Below, piece after piece: positions 26,612-33,262 of a stretch of 64,000 nucleotides of DNA. The first letter of the stretch is position 1. Each line of letters opens with the position of its first letter. Below the pieces are notes generated by a model that saw nothing but the letters and a program-made list of their open reading frames with translations, was not told the origin of the DNA and made no database searches. The stretch comes from JACVRW01 sp035650215 (GTDB lineage Bacteria > Actinomycetota > Thermoleophilia > Solirubrobacterales > Thermoleophilaceae): NCBI GenBank assembly GCA_035650215.1, contig DASRIC010000066.1:51670-115669 (forward strand), in the 5' to 3' direction. The position numbers and the translations under genes are program-made.

Positions 26612-27385
26612 CTACTCGAGCTCGAAGGTCAGGTCGGTAAGTCCGATCGTGACCCGGTCGCCGGGGCCCAGCGCCATCTGATCGACGCGCCGGCCGTTCA
26701 CCTTCACGCCGTTGGTGGAGCCGAGGTCGACCAGGTGCCAGCCGTTCTCGTCGCGACGGACCTCCGCATGGCGGCGCGACACGTTGGGATCGGAGATCAC
26801 CACGTCGCAGTCGCGGCTGCGCCCGATTACCACGCGGCTGCCGCTCAGGCGGCTCCTGCGCCCGTCGCCGACCAGCAGCGCTTGGCGCCGGTCGAGCTCC
26901 GGCTCGAGGCGGCGCGCCTCGCGGTCGGGGGAATAGACCATCGTGTGGCCGAAGTCGCCCGCCGATGGCGCCGCGGCCGCCGGGGCCTCGCGCTCCGCCT
27001 CCTGCTCCTCCTCGGGGGGCGCCAGGAGCTGCGCCTGGATCCCGAACTCGCCGAGGTCAAGGCGCTCGTCGGTGTGGAACTCGATCTGGGGCCGGCTCGT
27101 TAGAGCGTACGACTGCTGACGCGAGTGCTCGAGGAGGTAGTCCGAGAGCTCCTTGCGGAGCGCGGGCTCGTAGCTCGAGAACTGCTCGCGGTCCTGGGGT
27201 GAGAGGAAGACCCGGTAGTGGTTCGGCACGTACACGCGCGAGACGGAGGCCATCTGGTTGTCCTCCATCTCCTTCGCAAGCTTGTGCGCGAGCTCGACCG
27301 GCTGGACGCTCGTCTTGAAGGCGCGTCCGAAGGCGCCCTCCACGAGGCCGCCGAGCTTCGCTTCCAGGTTGCGCAGCACGCTCAT
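26612..27385 (-). CDS. fhaA: FHA-domain protein with DUF3662 N-terminus (FhaA-type)
   Basis: 257 residues. The N-terminal DUF3662 domain (about 1-130) starts MSVLRNLEAKLGGLVEGAFG and contains QPVELAHKLAKEMEDNQ and YVPNHYRVFLSPQDREQF. A Glu/Ala-rich linker leads to the C-terminal FHA domain (about 180-257) with VVIGRSRDCDVVISDPNVSRRHAEV and DLGSTNGVKVNG. In mycobacteria FhaA binds the phosphorylated pseudokinase MviN and controls peptidoglycan precursor export. First gene of the six- or seven-gene cluster; 19 bp downstream of the kinase gene at 27405-29225. Confidence 0.94.
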   Translation of the reverse strand: MSVLRNLEAKLGGLVEGAFGRAFKTSVQPVELAHKLAKEMEDNQMASVSRVYVPNHYRVFLSPQDREQFSSYEPALRKELSDYLLEHSRQQSYALTSRPQIEFHTDERLDLGEFGIQAQLLAPPEEEQEAEREAPAAAAPSAGDFGHTMVYSPDREARRLEPELDRRQALLVGDGRRSRLSGSRVVIGRSRDCDVVISDPNVSRRHAEVRRDENGWHLVDLGSTNGVKVNGRRVDQMALGPGDRVTIGLTDLTFELE

Positions 27386-27404
27386 CTCGCCTCGCAGAGT
27401 AGTC

Positions 27405-29225
27405 CTATGCCGTGGTCACTCGCGGAGCCCTGAAGCCCTCTGCGGGAGCCGCTACCCGGGACACCGACACCACCACCACAGCCGCCACGATCGCGCCCGA
27501 GATCGCCCCGCGCGGGGCGTCCAGCGCCACGTCCGCCGCCAGCGCGTTCCCGAGGGCCAGCTGAGCCGTCGCGAGCCCGGCCACCCAGAGCCCGGCGCCG
27601 ATCAGGTCGAGCGCGAGCCAGCGGCCGCGGACCACGAGCGGCAGCAGTGCCGCGAAGGCCGCCCAGACCACCATAGGGGCGAGCGCGGGCGTGGTCACGA
27701 GCGGCTGGAGCACGTCGGAGATTGCCGCCGATATCGAGCCCTCCCAGTCGGGGCGAGGCGTGGTGCCGTCGGGCGAGCCGAACAGCAGCGCCCGGCCGCT
27801 CACCGCCTCGCCGAGCGCGAGCCAGAGGAAGCCTGCGGCGGCGAGGCCCGCGCGCCGCCAAGCGGTGGGGGCAAGCGCGGCCACACCCACGAAGGCGGGC
27901 GCCAGCGCCACCGTGCCGAGCAGCGGGGCGAGCACGGGTACCGACCAGAGCAGACCCGCCCGCGGGAGCAGGAACGGCACGGGCGCCGCGGCGGCCGCCA
28001 GCACGAGCGCCGTGCCCTGGCGGTCCGCTTCGGGCGACACGAACCATGCGCACACGCCGATCATCGCGAGGATCCAGCCGATGCGCGGCAGGAGCGCTAC
28101 CGCGAGCGCGGCCACGCCCGCCGCCGCGGCCGCGGAGAAGGACGGCTCCGGGCCGAGCCCCTCGAGGGCGCCCAGCACGAGCCCGCCCGCGGCGAGACCG
28201 GCCAGCGCCCGCTGCACGACCTGGATGCCGAATCGCGGCCGCGGCAGGCCCCGGCGCCGCTCGGTGGTCGGAAGGCCGACCCTGCGAAGCGTCTCCGGCT
28301 CCACCAGGCCGCCCTCGTCGTCGAGGTCAGCCTCGGCTGCGCGCAGCGCGGAGCGCAGCTCCTCCGGCGACGGGCGGCAGGCGGGATCGATGTCCACTGC
28401 GTCGTCGATGGCGTCGCCCAGCTCGCCCGGCAGATCCGGGCGCATCGACCTGAGCGGCGGAAGAGGGCGACCGAGGCGGCGAGCCGTGGCCGCAGGGCCG
28501 CCCGCGCGCACGGGGTTCCTGCCCGCCCAGCACTCGTACAGCGTCAGGGCAAGGGAGTACACGTCGCTGGCACCCGACACCGGCGCGCCGTCCGCCTGCT
28601 CCGGCGCCATGTAGGCGAGCGTGCCCACCACGTCGCCCGTGCGCGTGAGCGGGTCGCCGCTCACCACGTGCGCCACGCCGAAGTCGGCCAGCTTGGCGAA
28701 CCCCACGCCGGCCGCCGGCTCGGCCACCACCATCACGTTCTGCGGCTTCACGTCGCGGTGGATCACGCCGCGCGCGTGCGCGTGCGCGAGCGCCTCGCAG
28801 AGAGCGGCGCCTATGCGCGCCACGTCGCGGTCGGCGATCGCCCCCGCGCGTTGCAGCTCGGCGAGCGTTCGGCCCCTAACGAGCTCGGAGACGAGGTAGA
28901 CGTCGTCGCTGTCGGCGGCCAGCTCGTAGATCGCGACGATCGCCGGATGGCTGAGGCGCGCGGCCGCCCGCGCCTCGCGCTCCACCCGCTCCTCACCCGT
29001 CCCGCGCTCGCGCGGGATTGCCTTGACGGCGACCTCGCGCTCGAGCTTCTCGTCCCAGGCCAGCCAGACGACGCCGAAGCCGCCCGCACCGAGGCGGCGC
29101 TCGAGCCTGTAGCGGCCGAGCACGAGCCGCGGGCCTGGGGCGCCGGGCAGCCGTTCGGTAGGGTCAGAGGACCCGAGTGGCAGGGTGCCGGACTCCTCGC
29201 TCAGGCTGGTTTGGGGACGGTGCAT
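27405..29225 (-). CDS. Ser/Thr protein kinase with polytopic membrane C-terminal half
   Basis: 606 residues from ATG 29225. The kinase domain (about 35-300) is intact: GAGGFGVVWLAWD, VAVKAI, HRDVKPQNVM, DFGVA and APEQADG. After a cytosolic linker (to about 345) the remaining 260 residues contain roughly ten hydrophobic helices (for example LAALAVALLPRIGWILAMIG and WAAFAALLPLVVRGRW) and no PASTA repeats. This kinase-plus-polytopic layout differs from PknB and suggests a membrane-stress or lipid-sensing input, which is inference. It precedes fhaA with 19 bp between and probably shares transcription. Divergent from the CARDB-like gene. Confidence 0.88.
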   Translation of the reverse strand: MHRPQTSLSEESGTLPLGSSDPTERLPGAPGPRLVLGRYRLERRLGAGGFGVVWLAWDEKLEREVAVKAIPRERGTGEERVEREARAAARLSHPAIVAIYELAADSDDVYLVSELVRGRTLAELQRAGAIADRDVARIGAALCEALAHAHARGVIHRDVKPQNVMVVAEPAAGVGFAKLADFGVAHVVSGDPLTRTGDVVGTLAYMAPEQADGAPVSGASDVYSLALTLYECWAGRNPVRAGGPAATARRLGRPLPPLRSMRPDLPGELGDAIDDAVDIDPACRPSPEELRSALRAAEADLDDEGGLVEPETLRRVGLPTTERRRGLPRPRFGIQVVQRALAGLAAGGLVLGALEGLGPEPSFSAAAAAGVAALAVALLPRIGWILAMIGVCAWFVSPEADRQGTALVLAAAAAPVPFLLPRAGLLWSVPVLAPLLGTVALAPAFVGVAALAPTAWRRAGLAAAGFLWLALGEAVSGRALLFGSPDGTTPRPDWEGSISAAISDVLQPLVTTPALAPMVVWAAFAALLPLVVRGRWLALDLIGAGLWVAGLATAQLALGNALAADVALDAPRGAISGAIVAAVVVVSVSRVAAPAEGFRAPRVTTA

Positions 29226-29324
29226 TCCAGGTGTCGTTTTCGGTCTGCGAAGAGCGCGTCCTGCCCTCCGTTCATACTCCCACCGGAGCGCCATGGGCGC
29301 CTTCGTACGCCAGGAGCGATTCTG

Positions 29325-30428
29325 CTGTCCTTCCTCGACGAACCGGACGAGCCCGTAGCTCGCCGCACACGGCGGCGGCCGCCAGGCGGCCCCTCCAGCG
29401 ATCGCCAGACGCTGATGGTCCGGAGGACCATAGCTGGCGGCGCCGTGCTGCTGGTGCTGATTCTGCTCGTTCTGGGCTTCCGTGGCTGCCTGAACGCGCG
29501 CAAGGAGAGCGCGATCAAGGACTACGTGCGCGAGTCGAGCGAGCTGGCGCAGCAGTCGAAGCTCCAAGGCAAGAACCTCTTCGGCCTGTTGAGCGAGCCG
29601 GGCGACCAGGACGAGGCGATCGACCGCGAGAACGCGGTCAACGGGCTTCGGGTCGAGTCAGCCACCACGGTGGACCAGGCGCGTGACCTCGACGTGCCCG
29701 ACGAGCTCTCCACCGCACAGGGCTACTTCCTCGACGCGCTCGAGCTTCGCCGCGACTCGATCGCGCGCGTGGCCGACGAGCTGCCCGGCGCGCTCGCCGA
29801 CCAGGAGCGCCGCCAGAGCAGCGACCAGATCGCGCAGATGATGCAGTTCATCTCAGCGAGCGACGTGCTGCTTGTGGGCCGCTGGAAGCCGAGCACCGAG
29901 CAGACGCTCGAGTCCGAGGACCTGCAGGGCGACGTGGCGCTCCCGCGCGACGGGCAGCTCACGGTCCTGCCCGACATCCAGTGGGTCGACCCGAGCTTCG
30001 TGGCGGACCAGATCGAGGGGATCCGCAGCGGCGCCGGCGCGGACTCGGGCGGCGACGCCGCCCCCGGCCTGCACGGGAACGGGCTCGGCACCGTCTCGCT
30101 CGGCGGCGTGGCTCTCACCCCAGGCGCCGGGGCCACGGTCCCCCTGAGCGACGACCTGGCCTTCGAGGTCCAGGTGCTGAACCAGGGCGAGAACAACGAG
30201 ACGGACGTGAACGTGCGCGTCACGGTCGGCGAGGGCGACGAGGCGATCGAGCTCGAGGAGTCGATCGACACGATCGCGGTCGGCGAGCAGCAGACCGTCA
30301 CGCTCCCCCTGGGCGCCCAGCCTCCGACCGGCCAGAACGTTCCCATCAAGGTCGTCGTCGAGCCGGTGGACGGCGAGGAGAAGACCGACAACAACGAGGC
30401 TGACTTCACCGTCATCTTCACGGAGTAG
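29325..30428 (+). CDS. Membrane-anchored CARDB-like secreted protein, probable CTG start
   Basis: 367 residues if started at CTG 29325. AGGAG at 29312-29316 lies 8 nt before this CTG, giving an N-terminus MSFLDEPDEPVARR. The only nearby in-frame ATG (29415) has no SD and would put the membrane helix at residue 5. Order: short Asp/Arg-rich cytosolic tail, one helix (GAVLLVLILLVLGFRGCL), a helical region (about 60-190), a Gly-rich linker, and a CARDB-like beta domain (LAFEVQVLNQGENNETDVNV to NNEADFTVIF) at the C-terminus. Function unknown; presumably an envelope adhesion or scaffold protein. The divergent promoter region with the kinase gene is about 100 bp. Confidence 0.7.
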   Translation: MSFLDEPDEPVARRTRRRPPGGPSSDRQTLMVRRTIAGGAVLLVLILLVLGFRGCLNARKESAIKDYVRESSELAQQSKLQGKNLFGLLSEPGDQDEAIDRENAVNGLRVESATTVDQARDLDVPDELSTAQGYFLDALELRRDSIARVADELPGALADQERRQSSDQIAQMMQFISASDVLLVGRWKPSTEQTLESEDLQGDVALPRDGQLTVLPDIQWVDPSFVADQIEGIRSGAGADSGGDAAPGLHGNGLGTVSLGGVALTPGAGATVPLSDDLAFEVQVLNQGENNETDVNVRVTVGEGDEAIELEESIDTIAVGEQQTVTLPLGAQPPTGQNVPIKVVVEPVDGEEKTDNNEADFTVIFTE

Positions 30429-30447
30429 TCCGCTGCGCCTGCGCCGG

Positions 30448-30453
30448 TACCCT
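30448..30453 (+). promoter_or_regulatory. -10 element before the DUF4446 gene
   Basis: TACCCT, 8 nt before the GTG at 30462 and with no SD between. Same hexamer as before the cyclase gene and rpmH; consistent with leaderless transcription. Confidence 0.4.
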
Positions 30454-30461
30454 GGCTCTCC

Positions 30462-30977
30462 GTGGACGACCTGAGCAGCACCCAGGGCATCGTCGCGCTC
30501 GCCGCCGCGGCCGTCGGCGCGCTCGCGCTCATCTGGGCGATCGTGCTGAGCGTGAAGGTGCGCCGCATTCGCACCGCCCAGCGCACGCTCCTGGGCCCGA
30601 CCGGCGAGAGCGATCTGGTCACGCACGCCGCCAGCGTCCAGGAGGCGTTCGTGCAGCTGCGCGACTGGGTCGAGGAGACCGCGGCCGGGCTCGAGCAGCG
30701 GGTCGGCGCCGCGGAGCGCCGGATGGACGGCTGCGTTGCGCACACCTCGCTCGTCCGCTACGACGCCATGAACGAGCTGTCCGGGCAGCAGTCGAGCACG
30801 CTGGCACTGCTCGACTCGCGCCGCACCGGCGTCGTGATCTCGTCGATCCTCCACCGCGACCAGGCGCGCTTCTACGTCAAGCAGGTGCACGAGGGCGCAC
30901 CCGAGTTCGAGCTCTCACCCGAGGAGCAGGAGGCCGTCGACGCCGCGACGACCGGCGCGCAGGCCGCCGGCCCGTGA
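30462..30977 (+). CDS. DUF4446 family membrane protein
   Basis: 171 residues from GTG 30462. One N-terminal helix (GIVALAAAAVGALALIWAIVLSV) then a coiled segment (about 60-100) and the DUF4446 core: LVRYDAMNELSGQQSSTLALLDSRRTGVVISSILHR ends near residue 140 (key residues RYDA, ALLD, TGVV). The family is widespread in Gram-positive bacteria, often near origin/ParB genes; function unknown. Its stop overlaps the GTG of pheA, so the two are coupled. Confidence 0.85.
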   Translation: MDDLSSTQGIVALAAAAVGALALIWAIVLSVKVRRIRTAQRTLLGPTGESDLVTHAASVQEAFVQLRDWVEETAAGLEQRVGAAERRMDGCVAHTSLVRYDAMNELSGQQSSTLALLDSRRTGVVISSILHRDQARFYVKQVHEGAPEFELSPEEQEAVDAATTGAQAAGP

Positions 30978-31807
30978 GGGTCGGCTACCTCGGGCCCGCG
31001 GGTACGTACAGCGAGGAGGCTCTGCGCGCCTCGGCGCCGGGGGCCGTCGACGAGGTGCCCTACCCGGCGATCCGCGATGCCGTGATGGCGGTCCAGCAGG
31101 GGGACGTGGAGCGAGCCGTCGTGCCGATCGAGAACGCGCTCGAGGGCAGCGTGGCGGTGACCCTCGACACGCTGGTCGCTGACGCGCCTGAGGTCCGGAT
31201 CGCGTCCGAGCTCGTGCACCCGATCCGTCACTGCCTCGTGGCGCGCTCGGAGCTGGCGCTCGAGTCGGTGCGGCGGGTGGTGTCGCACCCCCAGGCCACG
31301 GCGCAGTGCGCTCGCTTCCTGCGCGAGCGCCTGCCGGGCGCCGAGCGTGTGCTGGCGCCCTCGACGGCGGACGCCGTTCGCTCCCTGCAGGACGCCGGCG
31401 ACTTCGTGGCGGCGCTGGGCTCGCGCCTGGCGGCAGAGCTCTACGGCTGCGTGGTGCTGGCCGACGACGCCGGCGACCACCCCGACAACTCGACCCGGTT
31501 CGTCTGGCTCGCCCGCGCCGAGGACGCCCTTCTCGCCGAAGGGCCGGACGCCAAGACCACGGTCGTCTTCTGGGGCGGCGGCGACCGCTCGCCCGGCTGG
31601 CTCGTGGCGGTGCTCGGCGAGCTCGCGTCCCGCGGGGTCAACCTCACGCGGATCGAGTCGCGCCCGCGCCGGACCGTCCTCGGCCACTACATGTTCTTCG
31701 CCGACCTCGAGGGAGGCGCCGAGCGGCCGCCCGTGAGCGAGGCGCTGACCGCGCTGGCCGGCCACGTGGACGAACTGCGGGTGCTCGGGTCATATCCCTC
31801 CAGCTGA
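30974..31807 (+). CDS. pheA: Prephenate dehydratase
   Basis: 277 residues from GTG 30974 (GTGA overlap). The PDT domain (about 1-180) has GYLGPAGTYSEEAL, VPIENALEGSVAVTLDTL and the catalytic Thr in NSTRFVWLAR (near residue 175). The C-terminal ACT domain (about 190-275) has GVNLTRIESRPRRTVLGHYMFF, the ESRP motif that binds Phe for feedback inhibition. Converts prephenate to phenylpyruvate in phenylalanine synthesis. No chorismate mutase domain is fused. Confidence 0.95.
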   Translation: MRVGYLGPAGTYSEEALRASAPGAVDEVPYPAIRDAVMAVQQGDVERAVVPIENALEGSVAVTLDTLVADAPEVRIASELVHPIRHCLVARSELALESVRRVVSHPQATAQCARFLRERLPGAERVLAPSTADAVRSLQDAGDFVAALGSRLAAELYGCVVLADDAGDHPDNSTRFVWLARAEDALLAEGPDAKTTVVFWGGGDRSPGWLVAVLGELASRGVNLTRIESRPRRTVLGHYMFFADLEGGAERPPVSEALTALAGHVDELRVLGSYPSS

Positions 31808-31834
31808 GGGCGCCGGTTCGCGCAAGACCCCGGG

Positions 31835-31840
31835 TACACT
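31835..31840 (+). promoter_or_regulatory. -10 element before the HNH endonuclease gene
   Basis: TACACT, 9 nt upstream of the GTG at 31850; no SD in between. Another leaderless-type start. Confidence 0.4.
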
Positions 31841-31849
31841 GATGCGACC

Positions 31850-32467
31850 GTGGCAGCGGGGGCGGAGATCACCTACGACACCGGGACAGGTGAATCGGAA
31901 CCAGGCCATGCGCTCGCGCTGCCGGGCACCGGCCGGCACACGCAGCGCGCCTCTTCGTCCGGCCGGGTACTCGTACTGAACGCCTCGTACGAGCCGATCA
32001 ACGTTTGCACGGTGCGGCGCGCGGCCGTCCTGATCCTGAAGAACCGCGCCGAGGTGCTCGAGCGGGGCGACTGGGCGCTGCACGCCGAGAGCCTCACCCT
32101 GCCGCGGCCCGTGGTCATCCGGCTGCTCACCTACGTCCGCATCCCGCGCGACGCCCACCGGCGCAAGATCACCCGCCGCGCGGTGTTCGCCAGGGACCGC
32201 TGGACCTGCCAGTACTGCGGCCATGAGCGCGGCAACCTCACGGTCGACCACGTGATCCCGCGCTCCAAGGGCGGGCCTTCCACCTGGGAGAACATCGTGA
32301 CCTGCTGCGCGCCCTGCAACCGCCGCAAGGGCGACCGCCTACCGGCGCAGACCGGCATGACGCCGGCCCGCCGGCCCAAGGCGCCCAACCCGACGATCTT
32401 CATCCACGTCGCCGCGCCGAGCATCCCGGCGGCCTGGGAGCAGTACCTCGTGGTCCCGGCGCGGTGA
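31850..32467 (+). CDS. HNH endonuclease
   Basis: 205 residues from GTG 31850. An N-terminal region (RVLVLNASYEPINVCTVRRA, then VLILKNRAEVLERGDWALHA) is typical of the small actinobacterial HNH proteins. The nuclease core spans about 100-165: FARDRWTCQYCGHE, the HNH His pair in LTVDHVIPRSKGG, then the Asn in WENIVTCCAPCNRRKGD. Two CxxC zinc knuckles are visible. Single-gene family members of this type are usually not restriction-associated; role unknown, possibly DNA repair. Confidence 0.9.
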   Translation: MAAGAEITYDTGTGESEPGHALALPGTGRHTQRASSSGRVLVLNASYEPINVCTVRRAAVLILKNRAEVLERGDWALHAESLTLPRPVVIRLLTYVRIPRDAHRRKITRRAVFARDRWTCQYCGHERGNLTVDHVIPRSKGGPSTWENIVTCCAPCNRRKGDRLPAQTGMTPARRPKAPNPTIFIHVAAPSIPAAWEQYLVVPAR

Positions 32468-32495
32468 AGGCTCGCACGCACCCCGTACTGGCGCG

Positions 32496-32996
32496 ATGAG
32501 CACCCCGCCGAGGGAGCCGGCGCCGCCCGAGCCGCGGCCACCGGCGCCGCCCGAGCCCGTGATGGCCCCCGACGACGCGCCGGCGCGCGTCGGAGATCTG
32601 CGCAGCCTGCGGCGCTGGCTGCTTGTGGCCGGCGTCTGGGCCGTGGCCGCCACCGCGATCGCCGTGATCGCCCTGATCGCCGCGAACGACGACTCGGACG
32701 ATCGCGCGGCGAACGAGCAGGCGGCCGGCGATCTGGCGCGCGTCCAGCGCGACCTGAACAAGCGGATGGACGAGCTCGAGGGGAGGCTCGAGGGGCTGCC
32801 GAGCTCCGACGACGTGACCAAGCTGGACAACCGCCTCCAGAAGGTCGAGGACGAAGCCGGCGCGACGTCGGACAGCATCGAGCGCCTCTCGGGTCGCGTG
32901 GAGGAGGTCGAGACCCAGCTCGAGGAGCTCGAGCAGACGGTGGCCGCCGGGGGCTCCACCGACGGCACCACCGACACCACCGAGACCACTCCCTAG
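32496..32996 (+). CDS. Hypothetical single-pass protein with extracytoplasmic coiled coil
   Basis: 166 residues. A Pro/Glu-rich cytosolic head (PREPAPPEPRPPAPPEP) of about 40 residues is followed by one helix (WLLVAGVWAVAATAIAVIAL, about 44-64). The next 75 residues show heptad-like spacing (LNKRMDELEGRLEGL, LDNRLQKVEDEAG, LSGRVEEVETQLEELEQT), followed by a Thr-rich end. No enzymatic motif. It may organise envelope or septal proteins, but no function can be assigned. Last plus-strand gene before gyrA. Confidence 0.7.
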   Translation: MSTPPREPAPPEPRPPAPPEPVMAPDDAPARVGDLRSLRRWLLVAGVWAVAATAIAVIALIAANDDSDDRAANEQAAGDLARVQRDLNKRMDELEGRLEGLPSSDDVTKLDNRLQKVEDEAGATSDSIERLSGRVEEVETQLEELEQTVAAGGSTDGTTDTTETTP

Positions 32997-33045
32997 AACG
33001 CGCTGCGAGCCGACGCCTCGGTCTGCTTCAATAGCGCTACCAGGG

Positions 33046-33059
33046 AAAGGAGGTGGTCC
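33046..33059 (+). promoter_or_regulatory. Extended Shine-Dalgarno sequence
   Basis: AAAGGAGGTGGTCC can pair over its full 14 nt (one G-U pair) with the usual 16S rRNA 3' tail. Far longer than an ordinary SD. It lies 4 nt before the TTG of a 14-codon ORF (10 nt from the GGAGG core). Confidence 0.6.
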
Positions 33060-33063
33060 GAGC

Positions 33064-33108
33064 TTGACTGACAGAATTCTTGGGACCCTGGAGGTGTCCG
33101 GCCGCTAG
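33064..33108 (+). CDS. Putative leader peptide or micro-ORF of 14 codons
   Basis: TTG at 33064 opens a 14-residue ORF (MTDRILGTLEVSGR if TTG is read as Met) closed by TAG at 33106-33108. Support is the 14-nt extended SD just before it; coding potential cannot be judged at this length. A hairpin-rich stretch follows, so this may be a regulatory leader or ribosome-sequestering element rather than a gene for a functional peptide. No downstream plus-strand gene exists before the gyrA terminator. Confidence 0.4.
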   Translation: MTDRILGTLEVSGR

Positions 33109-33228
33109 ACCGGTGCTGGGCCCTGCGGTTAGCGGAGTCCAACCCGAGACACCGTCGGTCGCGAGGACCAGGAGTGGTCCCTCTGGTCGCCCTACTCGAG
33201 CCGACGACCAAGTCCAGCAACCAGACTG
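33109..33228 (+). other. Structured intergenic stretch, possible small RNA
   Basis: Downstream of the micro-ORF. Contains a perfect short hairpin GGACCA-GGAG-TGGTCC at 33165-33180, flanked by GCGA (33161) and TCGC (33187), plus further GC-rich complementary segments. I do not recognise an Rfam family. It ends at the hairpin before gyrA. Confidence 0.35.
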
Positions 33229-33256
33229 CGAGGGGCGTCCGCACGGGCGCCCCTCG
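33229..33256. terminator. Bidirectional hairpin at the gyrA 3' end
   Basis: CGAGGGGCG (33229-33237) pairs with CGCCCCTCG (33248-33256), a 9-bp stem with a 10-nt loop, followed on the plus strand by TGTGTTCT. It starts 6 nt beyond the gyrA stop and could end both gyrA and the plus-strand transcript. Confidence 0.6.
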
Positions 33257-33262
33257 TGTGTT

